A stretch of DNA of 64,000 bases, taken from assembly GCF_025252405.1 (NCBI RefSeq), contig NZ_CP104307.1, positions 2,914,001 through 2,978,000 on the forward strand, written 5' to 3'. Position numbers and translations under genes: made by a program. Shown here piece after piece: positions 9,297-16,664 of this stretch. Every line of letters starts with the position of its first letter. Within the stretch, counting starts at the first letter, position 1. Source of the stretch: Flavobacterium sp. TR2 (GTDB taxonomy: Bacteria; Bacteroidota; Bacteroidia; Flavobacteriales; Flavobacteriaceae). Below the pieces are notes generated by a model. That model ran no database searches. It was not told the DNA's origin and was given only the letters and a program-made list of their open reading frames with translations.

Positions 9297-9902
9297 TTAA
9301 AGATCTTCTAAAAGCAGTAAATAAAGGTTTTTTGCAACACTTCCGTATTGCGTGAAATCTTCGTCTTTCGCTTTTTCGAAATATTTTATTGTAGTGATAT
9401 TAGTAGGTATGTCTCTTTCGTACTTGCGTTTTATAGCGCTCAATCCGTCGCTTTTCATTGGAAGGATTTGGCTGGTTGTAGCTATAATGACAATATTTGC
9501 AGGTAATTCGTTTGGTTTATTTTGTCTGATTTGTTTTGATGAAAATAAAATAGAACCTTCGTCGGCTATAAGGTTTTCACAGCTCGCCAATAAGAATTTT
9601 GGATTAGCTGGAGCAATGTAAAATAATTTGTTTTCGTCTAGTAAGCCAAATAAAGCAGGTTCGTAACATAAAACCTCTTGTTCGAACCAGTCATTTTCTT
9701 CTAAAATGTTTTCAAACTGCTCAGAAACCTCTCTCATATTCTCGCAGTACAAGAATTTACCTCCGTTTTTTTTGAAATTGAAAATAAATTGCTCGTCCAA
9801 AGATAAATGACTGTTCTGCGCAGAAGTTCCTGCATATTCGCTTTCGTTCACTTCGTCAGAAGCGGCTTCACTAGAGCCAAATATTTTTTTGAAAAAATTC
9901 AT
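9297..9902 (-). CDS. LUD domain protein (LutC/YkgG-like)
   Basis: A 201-aa cytoplasmic protein with an LUD domain, recognised from the C-terminal half (LIADEGSILFSSKQIRQNKP, then an IVIIATTSQILP strand). LUD proteins act with iron-sulfur partners in lactate oxidation, but no lutA or lutB partner is in this window. The placement before cdsA-psd suggests a different or housekeeping role. A TATCTTTG box 40 bases upstream makes this the first gene of the unit. Confidence 0.82.
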   Translation of the reverse strand: MNFFKKIFGSSEAASDEVNESEYAGTSAQNSHLSLDEQFIFNFKKNGGKFLYCENMREVSEQFENILEENDWFEQEVLCYEPALFGLLDENKLFYIAPANPKFLLASCENLIADEGSILFSSKQIRQNKPNELPANIVIIATTSQILPMKSDGLSAIKRKYERDIPTNITTIKYFEKAKDEDFTQYGSVAKNLYLLLLEDL

Positions 9903-9941
9903 TTTTTATATGAAATGCTTTACATGTTAGTTGAAAACGTT

Positions 9942-9949
9942 CAAAGATA
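9942..9949 (-). promoter_or_regulatory. Promoter -7 box (TATCTTTG) of the LUD-cdsA-psd unit
   Basis: TATCTTTG on the minus strand matches the Bacteroidota TAnnTTTG consensus. It begins inside the T-tract of the ftsH terminator, so termination and re-initiation are packed into about 50 bases. A TTTG lies 14 bases further upstream, closer than the usual 17-20. Confidence 0.65.
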
Positions 9950-9990
9950 AAAAAATCTTAATTCAAAAGGGTGTTTTGAATTAAGATTTT
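9949..9990 (-). terminator. Intrinsic terminator after ftsH
   Basis: A perfect 15-base stem AATCTTAATTCAAAA / TTTTGAATTAAGATT with a 5-base loop (9954-9988), followed in the minus direction by a run of T. It lies about 30 bases after the ftsH stop. Confidence 0.9.
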
Positions 9991-10020
9991 GAAAAATATT
10001 ATTATGTATTTCGTAATTTC

Positions 10021-11946
10021 TTATGAAACCACCTCTTCTAAATTTTTATCAAATGTACGTTTTCCGAAGATGTTTTCTAAGTCATCTTTAAAAATTACCT
10101 CTTTTTCAATCAGAATATCAGCAAGTTGGTTTAACTTGTCTTTGTTTTCTTCTAATATTTGAATCGCTCTTTGGTACTGACCTTCGATTAATTCTGAAAT
10201 TTCTTTGTCAATAACTTTTGCTGTTTCGTCAGAATATGGTTTAGAGAAATTGTACTCGCTTTGTCCGGTTGAATCGTAATACGTCACGTTTCCGATTTTA
10301 TCGTTCAATCCGTAGATTGTTACCATTGCACGAGCTTGGCGCGTTACTTTTTCTAAGTCGCTTAATGCACCAGTAGAAATTCTGTCAAAAGTTACTTTTT
10401 CAGCAGCTCTACCGCCCATTGTAGCACACATTTCGTCCAGCATCTGATCTGTTCTCACGATTTGTCTCTCTTCTGGCAAATACCATGCAGCTCCTAAGCT
10501 TTGTCCGCGAGGTACAATCGTCACCTTAATAAGCGGTGCAGCGTGTTCCAGCATCCAGCTTACAGTGGCGTGACCAGCTTCGTGAATTGCAATTGCTCTT
10601 TTTTCTTCTGGAGTAATAATTTTGTTTTTCTTTTCAAGACCACCAATGATTCTATCTACAGCATCTAGGAAATCTTGTCTGTCTACTGCAACTTTATTGT
10701 TGCGAGCAGCTATAAGGGCAGCTTCATTACAAACATTGGCAATATCTGCACCTGAGAATCCTGGAGTTTGTTTTGCTAAGAAATCTAAATCAAGACCTTC
10801 AACTTTTTTGATAGGAGCTAAGTGTACTTTAAAGATTTCAGCTCTTTCGCGAATGTCTGGTAAGTCAACAAAAATTTGTCTGTCAAAACGTCCTGCACGC
10901 ATTAAAGCTTTATCAAGAACGTCAGCTCTGTTTGTTGCTGCCAAAACAATTACGTTAGAGTTTGTGCCAAAACCGTCCATTTCTGTTAGTAATTGGTTCA
11001 AAGTGTTTTCTCTTTCATCGTTTCCGCCAGACATATTGCTTTTTCCTCTAGCTCTACCAACAGCATCAATCTCGTCGATGAAAATAATGGCAGGAGATTT
11101 TTCTTTTGCTTGTTTGAATAAGTCACGTACACGTGATGCACCAACTCCTACGAACATCTCTACGAAATCAGAACCTGAAAGAGAGAAGAAGGGTACTTGC
11201 GCTTCACCAGCAACAGCTTTTGCCAATAAAGTTTTACCAGTTCCCGGAGGGCCTACCAATAAAGCCCCTTTTGGAATTTTACCTCCAAGGTTAGTATATT
11301 TTTCAGGGTTTTTCAAGAATTCAACAATTTCCTGAATTTCCTCTTTAGCACCTTCTAAACCTGCAACATCTTTAAAAGTAGTTTTGATGTCTGTTTTTTC
11401 ATCAAACAATTTAGCTTTAGATTTTCCGATATTGAAAATCTGTCCGCCACCTCCAGCGCCTCCGCCAGACATTTTGCGCATAATGAAAATCCATACACCA
11501 ACAATGATGATGATAGGAAGCAAGCTGATTAAAATATCGCTCCAGTTATTTTTTTGAAGGAAATTATAATCTTTCAGCTTATGTTCGTTAACTGCTTTTT
11601 CCAGTTTAGTCTGAAAGATCTGATCGTTACCAATTTCCAAAGTATAGTGTGGGCCTTTGTTTGGCTGTTTGAAAATATCTTCAGCTACTTTTTTATTTGC
11701 CGGGTCTTTAAGAGCGGCAGCATTTAAATATACCTCAGCTTCTGCTTTATTATAAACAATAACTTTTTCAATCTGACCTTTTTCTAATAAAGTGTTGAAT
11801 TTAGAAGAAGTTAATTGTGCAGGTTCGCTTAAGCTAGATCCTCCTGTAGCAAAACTTATAAATAAAAAAACTAAAAGTATTGCGGTGTATATTAACCAAG
11901 GACTTATTTTAAATTTATTCGGATTTGGATTATTATCTTTAGCCAT
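10021..11946 (-). CDS. ftsH: ATP-dependent zinc metalloprotease FtsH
   Basis: A 641-aa membrane-anchored AAA+ protease that extracts and degrades misfolded or regulated membrane and cytoplasmic proteins. Order: N-terminal membrane helix (about 16-34), periplasmic domain, second helix (about 137-156), a Gly-rich linker, the AAA module with GPPGTGKT, IIFIDEID and the second region of homology (RAGRFDRQ), then the M41 protease domain with zinc motif HEAGH. Length is typical. It follows rsfS by 15 bases, and the pair ends in a strong terminator. Confidence 0.98.
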   Translation of the reverse strand: MAKDNNPNPNKFKISPWLIYTAILLVFLFISFATGGSSLSEPAQLTSSKFNTLLEKGQIEKVIVYNKAEAEVYLNAAALKDPANKKVAEDIFKQPNKGPHYTLEIGNDQIFQTKLEKAVNEHKLKDYNFLQKNNWSDILISLLPIIIIVGVWIFIMRKMSGGGAGGGGQIFNIGKSKAKLFDEKTDIKTTFKDVAGLEGAKEEIQEIVEFLKNPEKYTNLGGKIPKGALLVGPPGTGKTLLAKAVAGEAQVPFFSLSGSDFVEMFVGVGASRVRDLFKQAKEKSPAIIFIDEIDAVGRARGKSNMSGGNDERENTLNQLLTEMDGFGTNSNVIVLAATNRADVLDKALMRAGRFDRQIFVDLPDIRERAEIFKVHLAPIKKVEGLDLDFLAKQTPGFSGADIANVCNEAALIAARNNKVAVDRQDFLDAVDRIIGGLEKKNKIITPEEKRAIAIHEAGHATVSWMLEHAAPLIKVTIVPRGQSLGAAWYLPEERQIVRTDQMLDEMCATMGGRAAEKVTFDRISTGALSDLEKVTRQARAMVTIYGLNDKIGNVTYYDSTGQSEYNFSKPYSDETAKVIDKEISELIEGQYQRAIQILEENKDKLNQLADILIEKEVIFKDDLENIFGKRTFDKNLEEVVS

Positions 11947-11961
11947 TTAATGAAAGTTTCT

Positions 11962-12333
11962 TTAGTATTTGTTCTCGATTGAAGTTATTTTGGCATCGCC
12001 CCAAAGGCTTTCGATGTTGTAATATTCGCGAATATGCTTCTGGAAAACGTGTACTACAATGTGTACATAATCCATTAGAACCCATTCAGCGTTATCGGTT
12101 CCTTCTACGTGCCAAGGTTTATCTTTTAAGTCTTTTGATACAATTTTTTGAATTGAGTTTACGATGGCGTTTACTTGGGTGTTTGAGCTACCGTTGCAAA
12201 TAACAAAATAGTCGCATACAGCTGTATCTATCTCTCTTAAGTCAAGAATATCGATATCATTTCCTTTTACTTCCTCAATCCCTTTGATTATGTTCGCCAG
12301 TAGAACATCATTATTAACAGTCTTTTTCGCCAT
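11962..12333 (-). CDS. rsfS: Ribosome silencing factor RsfS
   Basis: A 123-aa protein of the RsfS/Iojap family that binds ribosomal protein L14 and blocks subunit joining when nutrients are short. Typical segments are DIDILDLREI, AVCDYFVICNGSSNTQV and WHVEGTDNAEWVLMDYVHIV, followed by FQKHIREYY. Length is typical. It is the first gene before ftsH and divergent from birA. Confidence 0.96.
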   Translation of the reverse strand: MAKKTVNNDVLLANIIKGIEEVKGNDIDILDLREIDTAVCDYFVICNGSSNTQVNAIVNSIQKIVSKDLKDKPWHVEGTDNAEWVLMDYVHIVVHVFQKHIREYYNIESLWGDAKITSIENKY

Positions 12334-12425
12334 GAATTATTTTATATGAATTTGTAAAGTTACCAAATTTTGTGATTATTTTTGAACCTTAACAAAATAT
12401 TAAATTAAGATATTTAAATTATTTA

Positions 12426-13154
12426 ATGAAACTAATCAAACTCGATGCCATAGATTCTACAAATGACTTTCTAAAGGCTTTGGCAAGTCAGGATGAACTG
12501 GAGAATTTTACAACGGTAACAGCTGAAAATCAGACAAAAGGGAAGGGACAAGTAGGGGGCATATGGAAGACTCAAGCTGGTAAAAACTTAACTATGAGCG
12601 TTTTGGTTAAAGATTTTCTCTTTAATAACGAAGAAGTTTTCAATTTAAGTCTTGTTGTCTCTTTGTCGGTTGCAGAGGTTTTAAAAACATTAAATATTCC
12701 TGATATTTATATTAAATGGCCAAACGACATTCTGTCATATAATAAGAAGTTGGTTGGCATATTAATCGAAAACACTTTAAAAAGTGATGGCAGAATCGTG
12801 TCAGTTGCCGGAATCGGAATCAATGTCAATCAAACTGATTTTGCTGAATTGCCAACCGCTTCTTCTATGGCAGTAATTGCCGGTAAATCTTTTGATAAAG
12901 AAGAGCTGGCAGTTTTAATCGTAGAAAAATTAAAAGAGAAAATTCATTTATGGAACACCTCAGCGCATCTTTTTTGGGAAGATTATCTTAATTTTTTATT
13001 TAAAAAAGGAATTCCAACAGCATTTAGAGATAATAACAACAATGATTTTATGGGAATCATTCAAGGAGTTACTCCAATGGGTAAACTGCAGGTTTTGCTA
13101 GAAGATGATTCGGTTGCCGAATTTGAGATTAAGGAAGTTAAAATGCTTTATTGA
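12426..13154 (+). CDS. birA: Biotin--[acetyl-CoA-carboxylase] ligase
   Basis: A 242-aa ligase that activates biotin to biotinyl-AMP and attaches it to the biotin carrier protein of acetyl-CoA carboxylase. Visible motifs are the adenylate loop KGKGQVGGIW, IKWPNDI and VAGIGINVNQ. There is no N-terminal helix-turn-helix, so it is a class I enzyme without the repressor function of E. coli BirA. Divergent from rsfS with 92 bases between. Confidence 0.94.
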   Translation: MKLIKLDAIDSTNDFLKALASQDELENFTTVTAENQTKGKGQVGGIWKTQAGKNLTMSVLVKDFLFNNEEVFNLSLVVSLSVAEVLKTLNIPDIYIKWPNDILSYNKKLVGILIENTLKSDGRIVSVAGIGINVNQTDFAELPTASSMAVIAGKSFDKEELAVLIVEKLKEKIHLWNTSAHLFWEDYLNFLFKKGIPTAFRDNNNNDFMGIIQGVTPMGKLQVLLEDDSVAEFEIKEVKMLY

Positions 13155-13195
13155 GAGGTTCAAAGGTACAGAGGTTCAGAGTGACAAAGGTTTTT
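13155..13195. repeat. Dispersed GGTTCAAAGG-type repeat, copy 2
   Basis: GAGGTTCAAAGGTACAGAGGTTCAG-like run directly after the birA stop codon, related to the runs at 1438, 23141 and 23241. Confidence 0.55.
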
Positions 13196-13197
13196 CT

Positions 13198-13221
13198 GTA
13201 GAGACGCACTGCAGTGCGTCT
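13198..13221. repeat. REP-like palindrome GACGCACTGCAGTGCGTC
   Basis: The core GACGCACTGCAGTGCGTC is a perfect 18-base palindrome preceded by GTAGA. Relatives occur at 27758-27782, 27805-27830 and 39841-39868, all downstream of plus-strand genes. No REP-associated transposase is in the window. Confidence 0.8.
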
Positions 13222-13272
13222 AACAATTGATGAAATAAAAACTTTGCGTTTCTGCGACTTTGCGAGAGTATA

Positions 13273-13305
13273 AAAAAAAATGCCCGACAATAATCGGGCA
13301 TTTTA
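13273..13305. terminator. Bidirectional terminator between birA and the SRPBCC gene
   Basis: Stem AAAATGCCCGA / TCGGGCATTTT with a 6-base loop, with A-rich and T-rich flanks on both sides, between convergent genes. Confidence 0.88.
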
Positions 13306-13337
13306 ATTTATAATTCACAATTAATAATTTACCATTA

Positions 13338-13730
13338 TTAAAGTTTGTGCATATTGTTTGCTAAAGTTTCAATAAACTTACCTATTGGGCCTTTAACCAT
13401 CATCGCCATCATAGCGTTGAATTCGCCTTCAAAGAATAATTGAACAGCACTTTCTGAATCAGAAACAGTGTCAATGTTTGAAGTCAGTGTAAACGGAAGC
13501 TTATCACTTGCAGCACCCAAAACGATTTTGTTTGGCGCTACTTTATCTTTCATTTTTAATTTGATTTCCGGCATCCCTTTCAATCCAAAAATAAAAGCGT
13601 CTTCGCCAGTCACCTCAAATTTAGCGATATTGTCTGGCATTAATTTTTCGAAATTCTTTACATCAGTCAGTTGATCGAATAAATCCTGAGCTGATTTCTG
13701 AACAGTAACTTTTGGACTTTCTAAGTTCAT
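13338..13730 (-). CDS. SRPBCC family protein, function unknown
   Basis: A 130-aa cytoplasmic protein with the START/SRPBCC fold: an N-terminal strand, the DLFDQLTDVKNFEKLMPDNI helix segment, antiparallel strands and the long C-terminal helix IGKFIETLANNMHKL. Such folds bind hydrophobic ligands or polyketide-like molecules. The ligand is unknown. It lies 213 bases downstream of pyrE in the same direction, with repeats between them. Confidence 0.75.
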   Translation of the reverse strand: MNLESPKVTVQKSAQDLFDQLTDVKNFEKLMPDNIAKFEVTGEDAFIFGLKGMPEIKLKMKDKVAPNKIVLGAASDKLPFTLTSNIDTVSDSESAVQLFFEGEFNAMMAMMVKGPIGKFIETLANNMHKL

Positions 13731-13754
13731 ATTGTTTTTTTTATTTTTTTGTTT

Positions 13755-13850
13755 TTACCGCAAATGTTTTTTACCGCAAAGGACGCAAAGCCTTTTTTTT
13801 GCTACTTTGACTTTATTTAAGTTCGCAAAGCTGAAACTTTAAATAAAATT
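13755..13850. repeat. Dispersed ACCGCAAAGGACGCAAAG-type repeat
   Basis: ACCGCAAATG and ACCGCAAAGGACGCAAAGC in tandem, followed by an imperfect hairpin (TTTATTTAAGTT / AAACTTTAAATAAA, about 13811-13848). It lies between pyrE and the SRPBCC gene. Confidence 0.5.
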
Positions 13851-13892
13851 TCATTTTTTTAAATCCCAAATTCCAAAAGGAGTAAAGCGACT

Positions 13893-13943
13893 TTTATAAA
13901 ATCTAAAATCTATCCCGAGGTTTCGGGACTAAAATCTAAAATC
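13893..13943. repeat. AAATCTAAAATCT repeat with TCCCGA/TCGGGA hairpin
   Basis: Two TAAAATCTAAAATCT runs flank TCCCGAGGTTTCGGGA (13913-13928). The run begins right after the pyrE stop codon on the minus strand, so it forms the start of the pyrE 3' untranslated region. Confidence 0.55.
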
Positions 13944-14588
13944 TTACTCCTGTCCCCAAGTTGATGGGCTAACGCTCCATTCTTGAAGAGTAGATTGTTG
14001 GTCTTCCGTGATATATTGTTTTTGAACTGCTAAATCTAGTAGATTTTCGTAGTTGCTCAATGTGAATAAATCAACATTAGCTTCTTTAAAGTTTTCTTCG
14101 GCAACGCTAAAACCGTAAGTGAAAACAGCCGCCATACCTTTAATATTAGCGCCTTCATTTCTTAAAGCTTCAACAGCCAGTAAACTGCTTTTTCCCGTGC
14201 TGATTAAATCTTCTACAACCACAACATTCTGTCCTTTTTGTAAAAAACCTTCCACTTGGTTTTGTCTACCGTGTTTTTTTGGCTCTGGACGCACATATAC
14301 GAACGGAAGTCCTAAACTTTCGGCAACCAAAATTCCAACGCCAATGGCTCCAGTAGCAACACCGGCAATCACATCAGGTTTTCCAAATTGTTTTTCGATG
14401 TTTTTAGCAAACTCATCACGAACATAGTTTCTAATGCTCGGAAATGAAAGAATTAACCTATTATCACAGTAAATAGGAGATTTCCAACCAGAAGCCCATG
14501 TAAAAGGATTTTCGGGATTCAATTTAATTGCATTTATTTGCAAAAGCAATTCGGCTGTTTTTTCGGCAGTATCTTTATTAAAAATCAT
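13944..14588 (-). CDS. pyrE: Orotate phosphoribosyltransferase
   Basis: A 214-aa type I phosphoribosyltransferase making orotidine 5'-phosphate from orotate and PRPP in pyrimidine synthesis. The PRPP-binding loop VVVVEDLISTGKSS is clear, as is FTWASGWKSPIYCDNR near the N-terminus. An open frame extends 11 codons further upstream, but I chose MIFNKDTAEK at 14588 because a TACATTTG promoter box (14593-14600) lies inside the longer version. With that start, the mRNA would have almost no leader. Confidence 0.96.
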   Translation of the reverse strand: MIFNKDTAEKTAELLLQINAIKLNPENPFTWASGWKSPIYCDNRLILSFPSIRNYVRDEFAKNIEKQFGKPDVIAGVATGAIGVGILVAESLGLPFVYVRPEPKKHGRQNQVEGFLQKGQNVVVVEDLISTGKSSLLAVEALRNEGANIKGMAAVFTYGFSVAEENFKEANVDLFTLSNYENLLDLAVQKQYITEDQQSTLQEWSVSPSTWGQE

Positions 14589-14592
14589 AGTA

Positions 14593-14622
14593 CAAATGTA
14601 TAAAGTTTTTGTAAACGACAAA
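14593..14622 (-). promoter_or_regulatory. pyrE promoter (TTTG-N18-TACATTTG)
   Basis: On the minus strand, TTTG (14622-14619), 18 bases, then TACATTTG (14600-14593), which fits the Bacteroidota -33/-7 consensus. The box ends 4 bases before the pyrE ATG, so the transcript would be leaderless or nearly so. The NUDIX start codon (14596-14598) sits inside the box. Confidence 0.7.
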
Positions 14623-15246
14623 CCACTTTTTTTGACAAATGAAATCTCGCGTGAAACAGATTTCCAATTGTTCTTGTTGGAGAGTATTGATATCGAACAG
14701 CTTATTATAAAAATTTTTCAAAATAAAATTCAAAAAGCCATTCTATATCATCCAGACGAAAGTGAGATCATGAAGACCCTAAAAGCCAAAATTCCGGTAA
14801 ATAAAGCGGGCGGAGGCTTTGTCTATAACAAGAAAGGCGAAGTCTTGTTTATCTTTAGAAACGGAAAATGGGATCTGCCAAAAGGCGGAATCGAGAAGGG
14901 GGAAGACATTGAAGCGACGGCTATGCGTGAGGTAGAGGAGGAGACAGGAGTAAACCAGCTTCGTATTACGAATAAACTTCAAAAAACCTATCATATCTTC
15001 AAACGCAACGGAAAATACAAACTTAAAATCACCCATTGGTTCGAAATGTTTTCCGATTTTGAAGGAACACCACACGGACAATTAGAAGAGGGAATTGAAA
15101 AAGTAGCGTGGTTAAACCCAGAACAAATTAAAGAAGCACTTAAAAACTCATACGAAAACATCAAATTGTTGTTCGAAGAAGAAAAAAAATCAACAGAAAA
15201 AATGGCTGCGCCTATTGCTTATCGCTCGGGTCCAGATTCTAAATAA
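14596..15246 (+). CDS. NUDIX hydrolase
   Basis: A 216-aa protein with an N-terminal domain of about 70 residues and then a NUDIX domain. The NUDIX box spans about 98-120 (LPKGGIEKGED... REVEEETGV), the metal site that cleaves nucleoside diphosphates linked to another group. The substrate is unknown. It is divergent from pyrE with only 7 bases between start codons. A TATCTTTA near-match to the -7 box lies within pyrE about 19 bases upstream. The last dozen residues (APIAYRSGPDSK) are encoded by DNA resembling an intergenic repeat. Confidence 0.9.
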   Translation: MYKVFVNDKPLFLTNEISRETDFQLFLLESIDIEQLIIKIFQNKIQKAILYHPDESEIMKTLKAKIPVNKAGGGFVYNKKGEVLFIFRNGKWDLPKGGIEKGEDIEATAMREVEEETGVNQLRITNKLQKTYHIFKRNGKYKLKITHWFEMFSDFEGTPHGQLEEGIEKVAWLNPEQIKEALKNSYENIKLLFEEEKKSTEKMAAPIAYRSGPDSK

Positions 15247-15258
15247 ACAATTTTTACA

Positions 15259-15424
15259 GCTTTAATTCGGAAATTGAAAATTAACCATTTGGGCGTGCCA
15301 CCATCCCGATAAGAGGGCAAATATGCTTTACGATTATTGGCCCTCTTATCGGGATGCTGTCGGGCTTTCGCCTCCGTGGCGGCGGATTGGCTCTATCCCT
15401 CACGCGAGCAATCGGAATTAAAAG
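15259..15424. repeat. GC-rich structured element (GGGCGTGCC...CCCTCACGC)
   Basis: Between convergent genes. Outer arms TTTAATTC (15261-15268) and GAATTAAA (15415-15422), then closing arms GCGTG (15293-15297) and CACGC (15401-15405). Inside are a perfect 17-base hairpin, CATCCCGATAAGAGGGC / GCCCTCTTATCGGGATG (about 15302-15356), and a small CGCC/GGCG hairpin. It is far richer in GC than its flanks. From memory, GGGCGTGCC...GTCGGGCT...ATCCCTnACGC elements recur between genes of Flavobacterium. It could be a structured RNA (for example a Flavo-1-type RNA) or a mobile DNA repeat; a covariance search is needed to decide. Confidence 0.7.
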
Positions 15425-15450
15425 TTCATTTTGTTTTTTAATTTAAATTT

Positions 15451-15681
15451 TTATTCGCTATCCTCATTTTTAATGCCTTTAAGCAAAGCGTAAATTGCCA
15501 TTGAATGCCCTTGTCCTAAGGTAAAATCATTTTTAAGCCAGTTTACAATATCTCCAGCTTTTACTTCGGCTTTTAATTCTCCGTTTGCAGTAAAACCTTT
15601 TTGTTCTGCAAGAGCTCTAAACTCAGCAGGACCATTTCCTGTTTTTTCTTTAATTGTTTTTAGGTATCCTTGAAATGACAT
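15451..15681 (-). CDS. DUF4287 domain protein
   Basis: A 76-aa protein beginning MSFQGYLKTIKEKTGNGP and containing FRALAEQKGF and GDIVNWLKNDFTLGQGHSMAIY, which is the DUF4287 pattern. Function unknown. It is a single-domain version and may bind nucleic acid or a small ligand, but nothing in the sequence fixes that. Convergent with the NUDIX gene across the structured element. Confidence 0.85.
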   Translation of the reverse strand: MSFQGYLKTIKEKTGNGPAEFRALAEQKGFTANGELKAEVKAGDIVNWLKNDFTLGQGHSMAIYALLKGIKNEDSE

Positions 15682-15765
15682 AAAAATATAAGTTAGAAAT
15701 TAAGTAAAGACGAAATTACAATTAAAAGTAGGATTAGTATTCGGTTTTTTCGATTTCTTTAGTTT

Positions 15766-15798
15766 AGCTTTGTCAAAGTTTTAACCTTTGACAAAGCT
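15766..15798. repeat. Palindromic repeat AGCTTTGTCAAAG, copy 1
   Basis: Perfect 13-base arms AGCTTTGTCAAAG / CTTTGACAAAGCT with a 7-base loop. A second copy lies at 16795-16827. The sequences following both copies are also loosely alike (CTTTCTT then ATCTTTGATA in copy 1 against CTTTCTTTGATA in copy 2). Confidence 0.75.
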
Positions 15799-15912
15799 TT
15801 TTACGTGCAAAAGTATTGAACCACTTTCTTAAATCTTTGATAGGCGCAAACATCTTGCTGGATGATTTTGGGTATCTTGGTTGAAATTTCACTCAAGAAT
15901 GGTACGCTCGCT

Positions 15913-16497
15913 TTAGCTTCTAATAATATGATTATTAAAAAAGGCGTTAAACATTCTAAATTCACCTAAATAAGAATCTTGAAAACTAATATCCTCAAAT
16001 TTATTGTTTGCTATTTCTCTGGGAAATTTTGAATATAGCAACTTCTTTTCAACAATGTTTTCTACTTCTAAAACTAAATCTTTAATTTTTCTCGGATCTA
16101 AATTTTCTTTTTCCAATTCTTCAATTCGAGATTTTGGAATGATCATTTGTTCTTTATGAACTAGGGTATCAATTATATAATAAGGAACCAGAATGCTTAA
16201 ATATAACGTGATAGAGCATAATTCTCCTCCCTCAACAACATTCAGAAAAAAAGTGTAACAACGATCTTCGCAATCTAGCCTAGAAAAATCTTCAAAATCT
16301 CTTAAAACAGGATCCTTGTTGAATTCTTTTTTAATGCTATTTCGAGTTTCCTTATTGACATTCGAATTAAAATATTGCACTACTGTTTTTAGTCTTTTAT
16401 ATTCGACCGTTTCAAAATATAACTCCTTTTGGGGCCAAGGACAAATGTTTTTTGGGTAATATAAATATGCGATATTTTTTAAAACTTCAGTTATCAT
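15913..16497 (-). CDS. Hypothetical protein, 194 aa
   Basis: I do not recognise a family. The protein has no signal peptide or membrane segment and is rich in Glu, Lys, Phe and Tyr. It contains a hydrophobic stretch, CSITLYLSILVPYYIIDTLV (about 94-113), and a probable helix with many charges (about 120-155). It lies between two copies of a TTTGTCAAAG palindrome together with a 38-aa membrane peptide gene just upstream, in a region with low similarity to housekeeping genes. An immunity-type or toxin-associated protein is possible but unsupported. Confidence 0.6.
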   Translation of the reverse strand: MITEVLKNIAYLYYPKNICPWPQKELYFETVEYKRLKTVVQYFNSNVNKETRNSIKKEFNKDPVLRDFEDFSRLDCEDRCYTFFLNVVEGGELCSITLYLSILVPYYIIDTLVHKEQMIIPKSRIEELEKENLDPRKIKDLVLEVENIVEKKLLYSKFPREIANNKFEDISFQDSYLGEFRMFNAFFNNHIIRS

Positions 16498-16547
16498 ATT
16501 TGGTAAAAAAAAGTAATGTTAAAATGTGTCTAAAACATTGATGAAGC

Positions 16548-16664
16548 TCACTTGACTTTTTTATAAACTTTATACAGTAAATAAAGTATTGCTATTCCAA
16601 TAAGTAAACAAAAAAATTGCCAAGCCATCAATGTATAATCGTAATCTTTTATCGTAACATCCAT
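16548..16664 (-). CDS. Small single-span membrane protein, 38 aa
   Basis: A 38-codon frame MDVTIKDYDYTLMAWQFFCL followed by a strongly hydrophobic LIGIAILYLLYKVY and a Lys-rich end (KKVK). It has one predicted transmembrane helix with the N-terminus outside by the positive-inside rule. It is 50 bases upstream of the 194-aa gene in the same direction, so the two may be co-transcribed. Coding status rests on the coherent membrane-peptide pattern alone. Confidence 0.5.
   Translation of the reverse strand: MDVTIKDYDYTLMAWQFFCLLIGIAILYLLYKVYKKVK

Noticed and set aside
10622..11335. Plus-strand open frame of 237 codons
   Set aside because: Fully antisense to the conserved AAA domain of ftsH; the length reflects codon bias of ftsH, not a gene.
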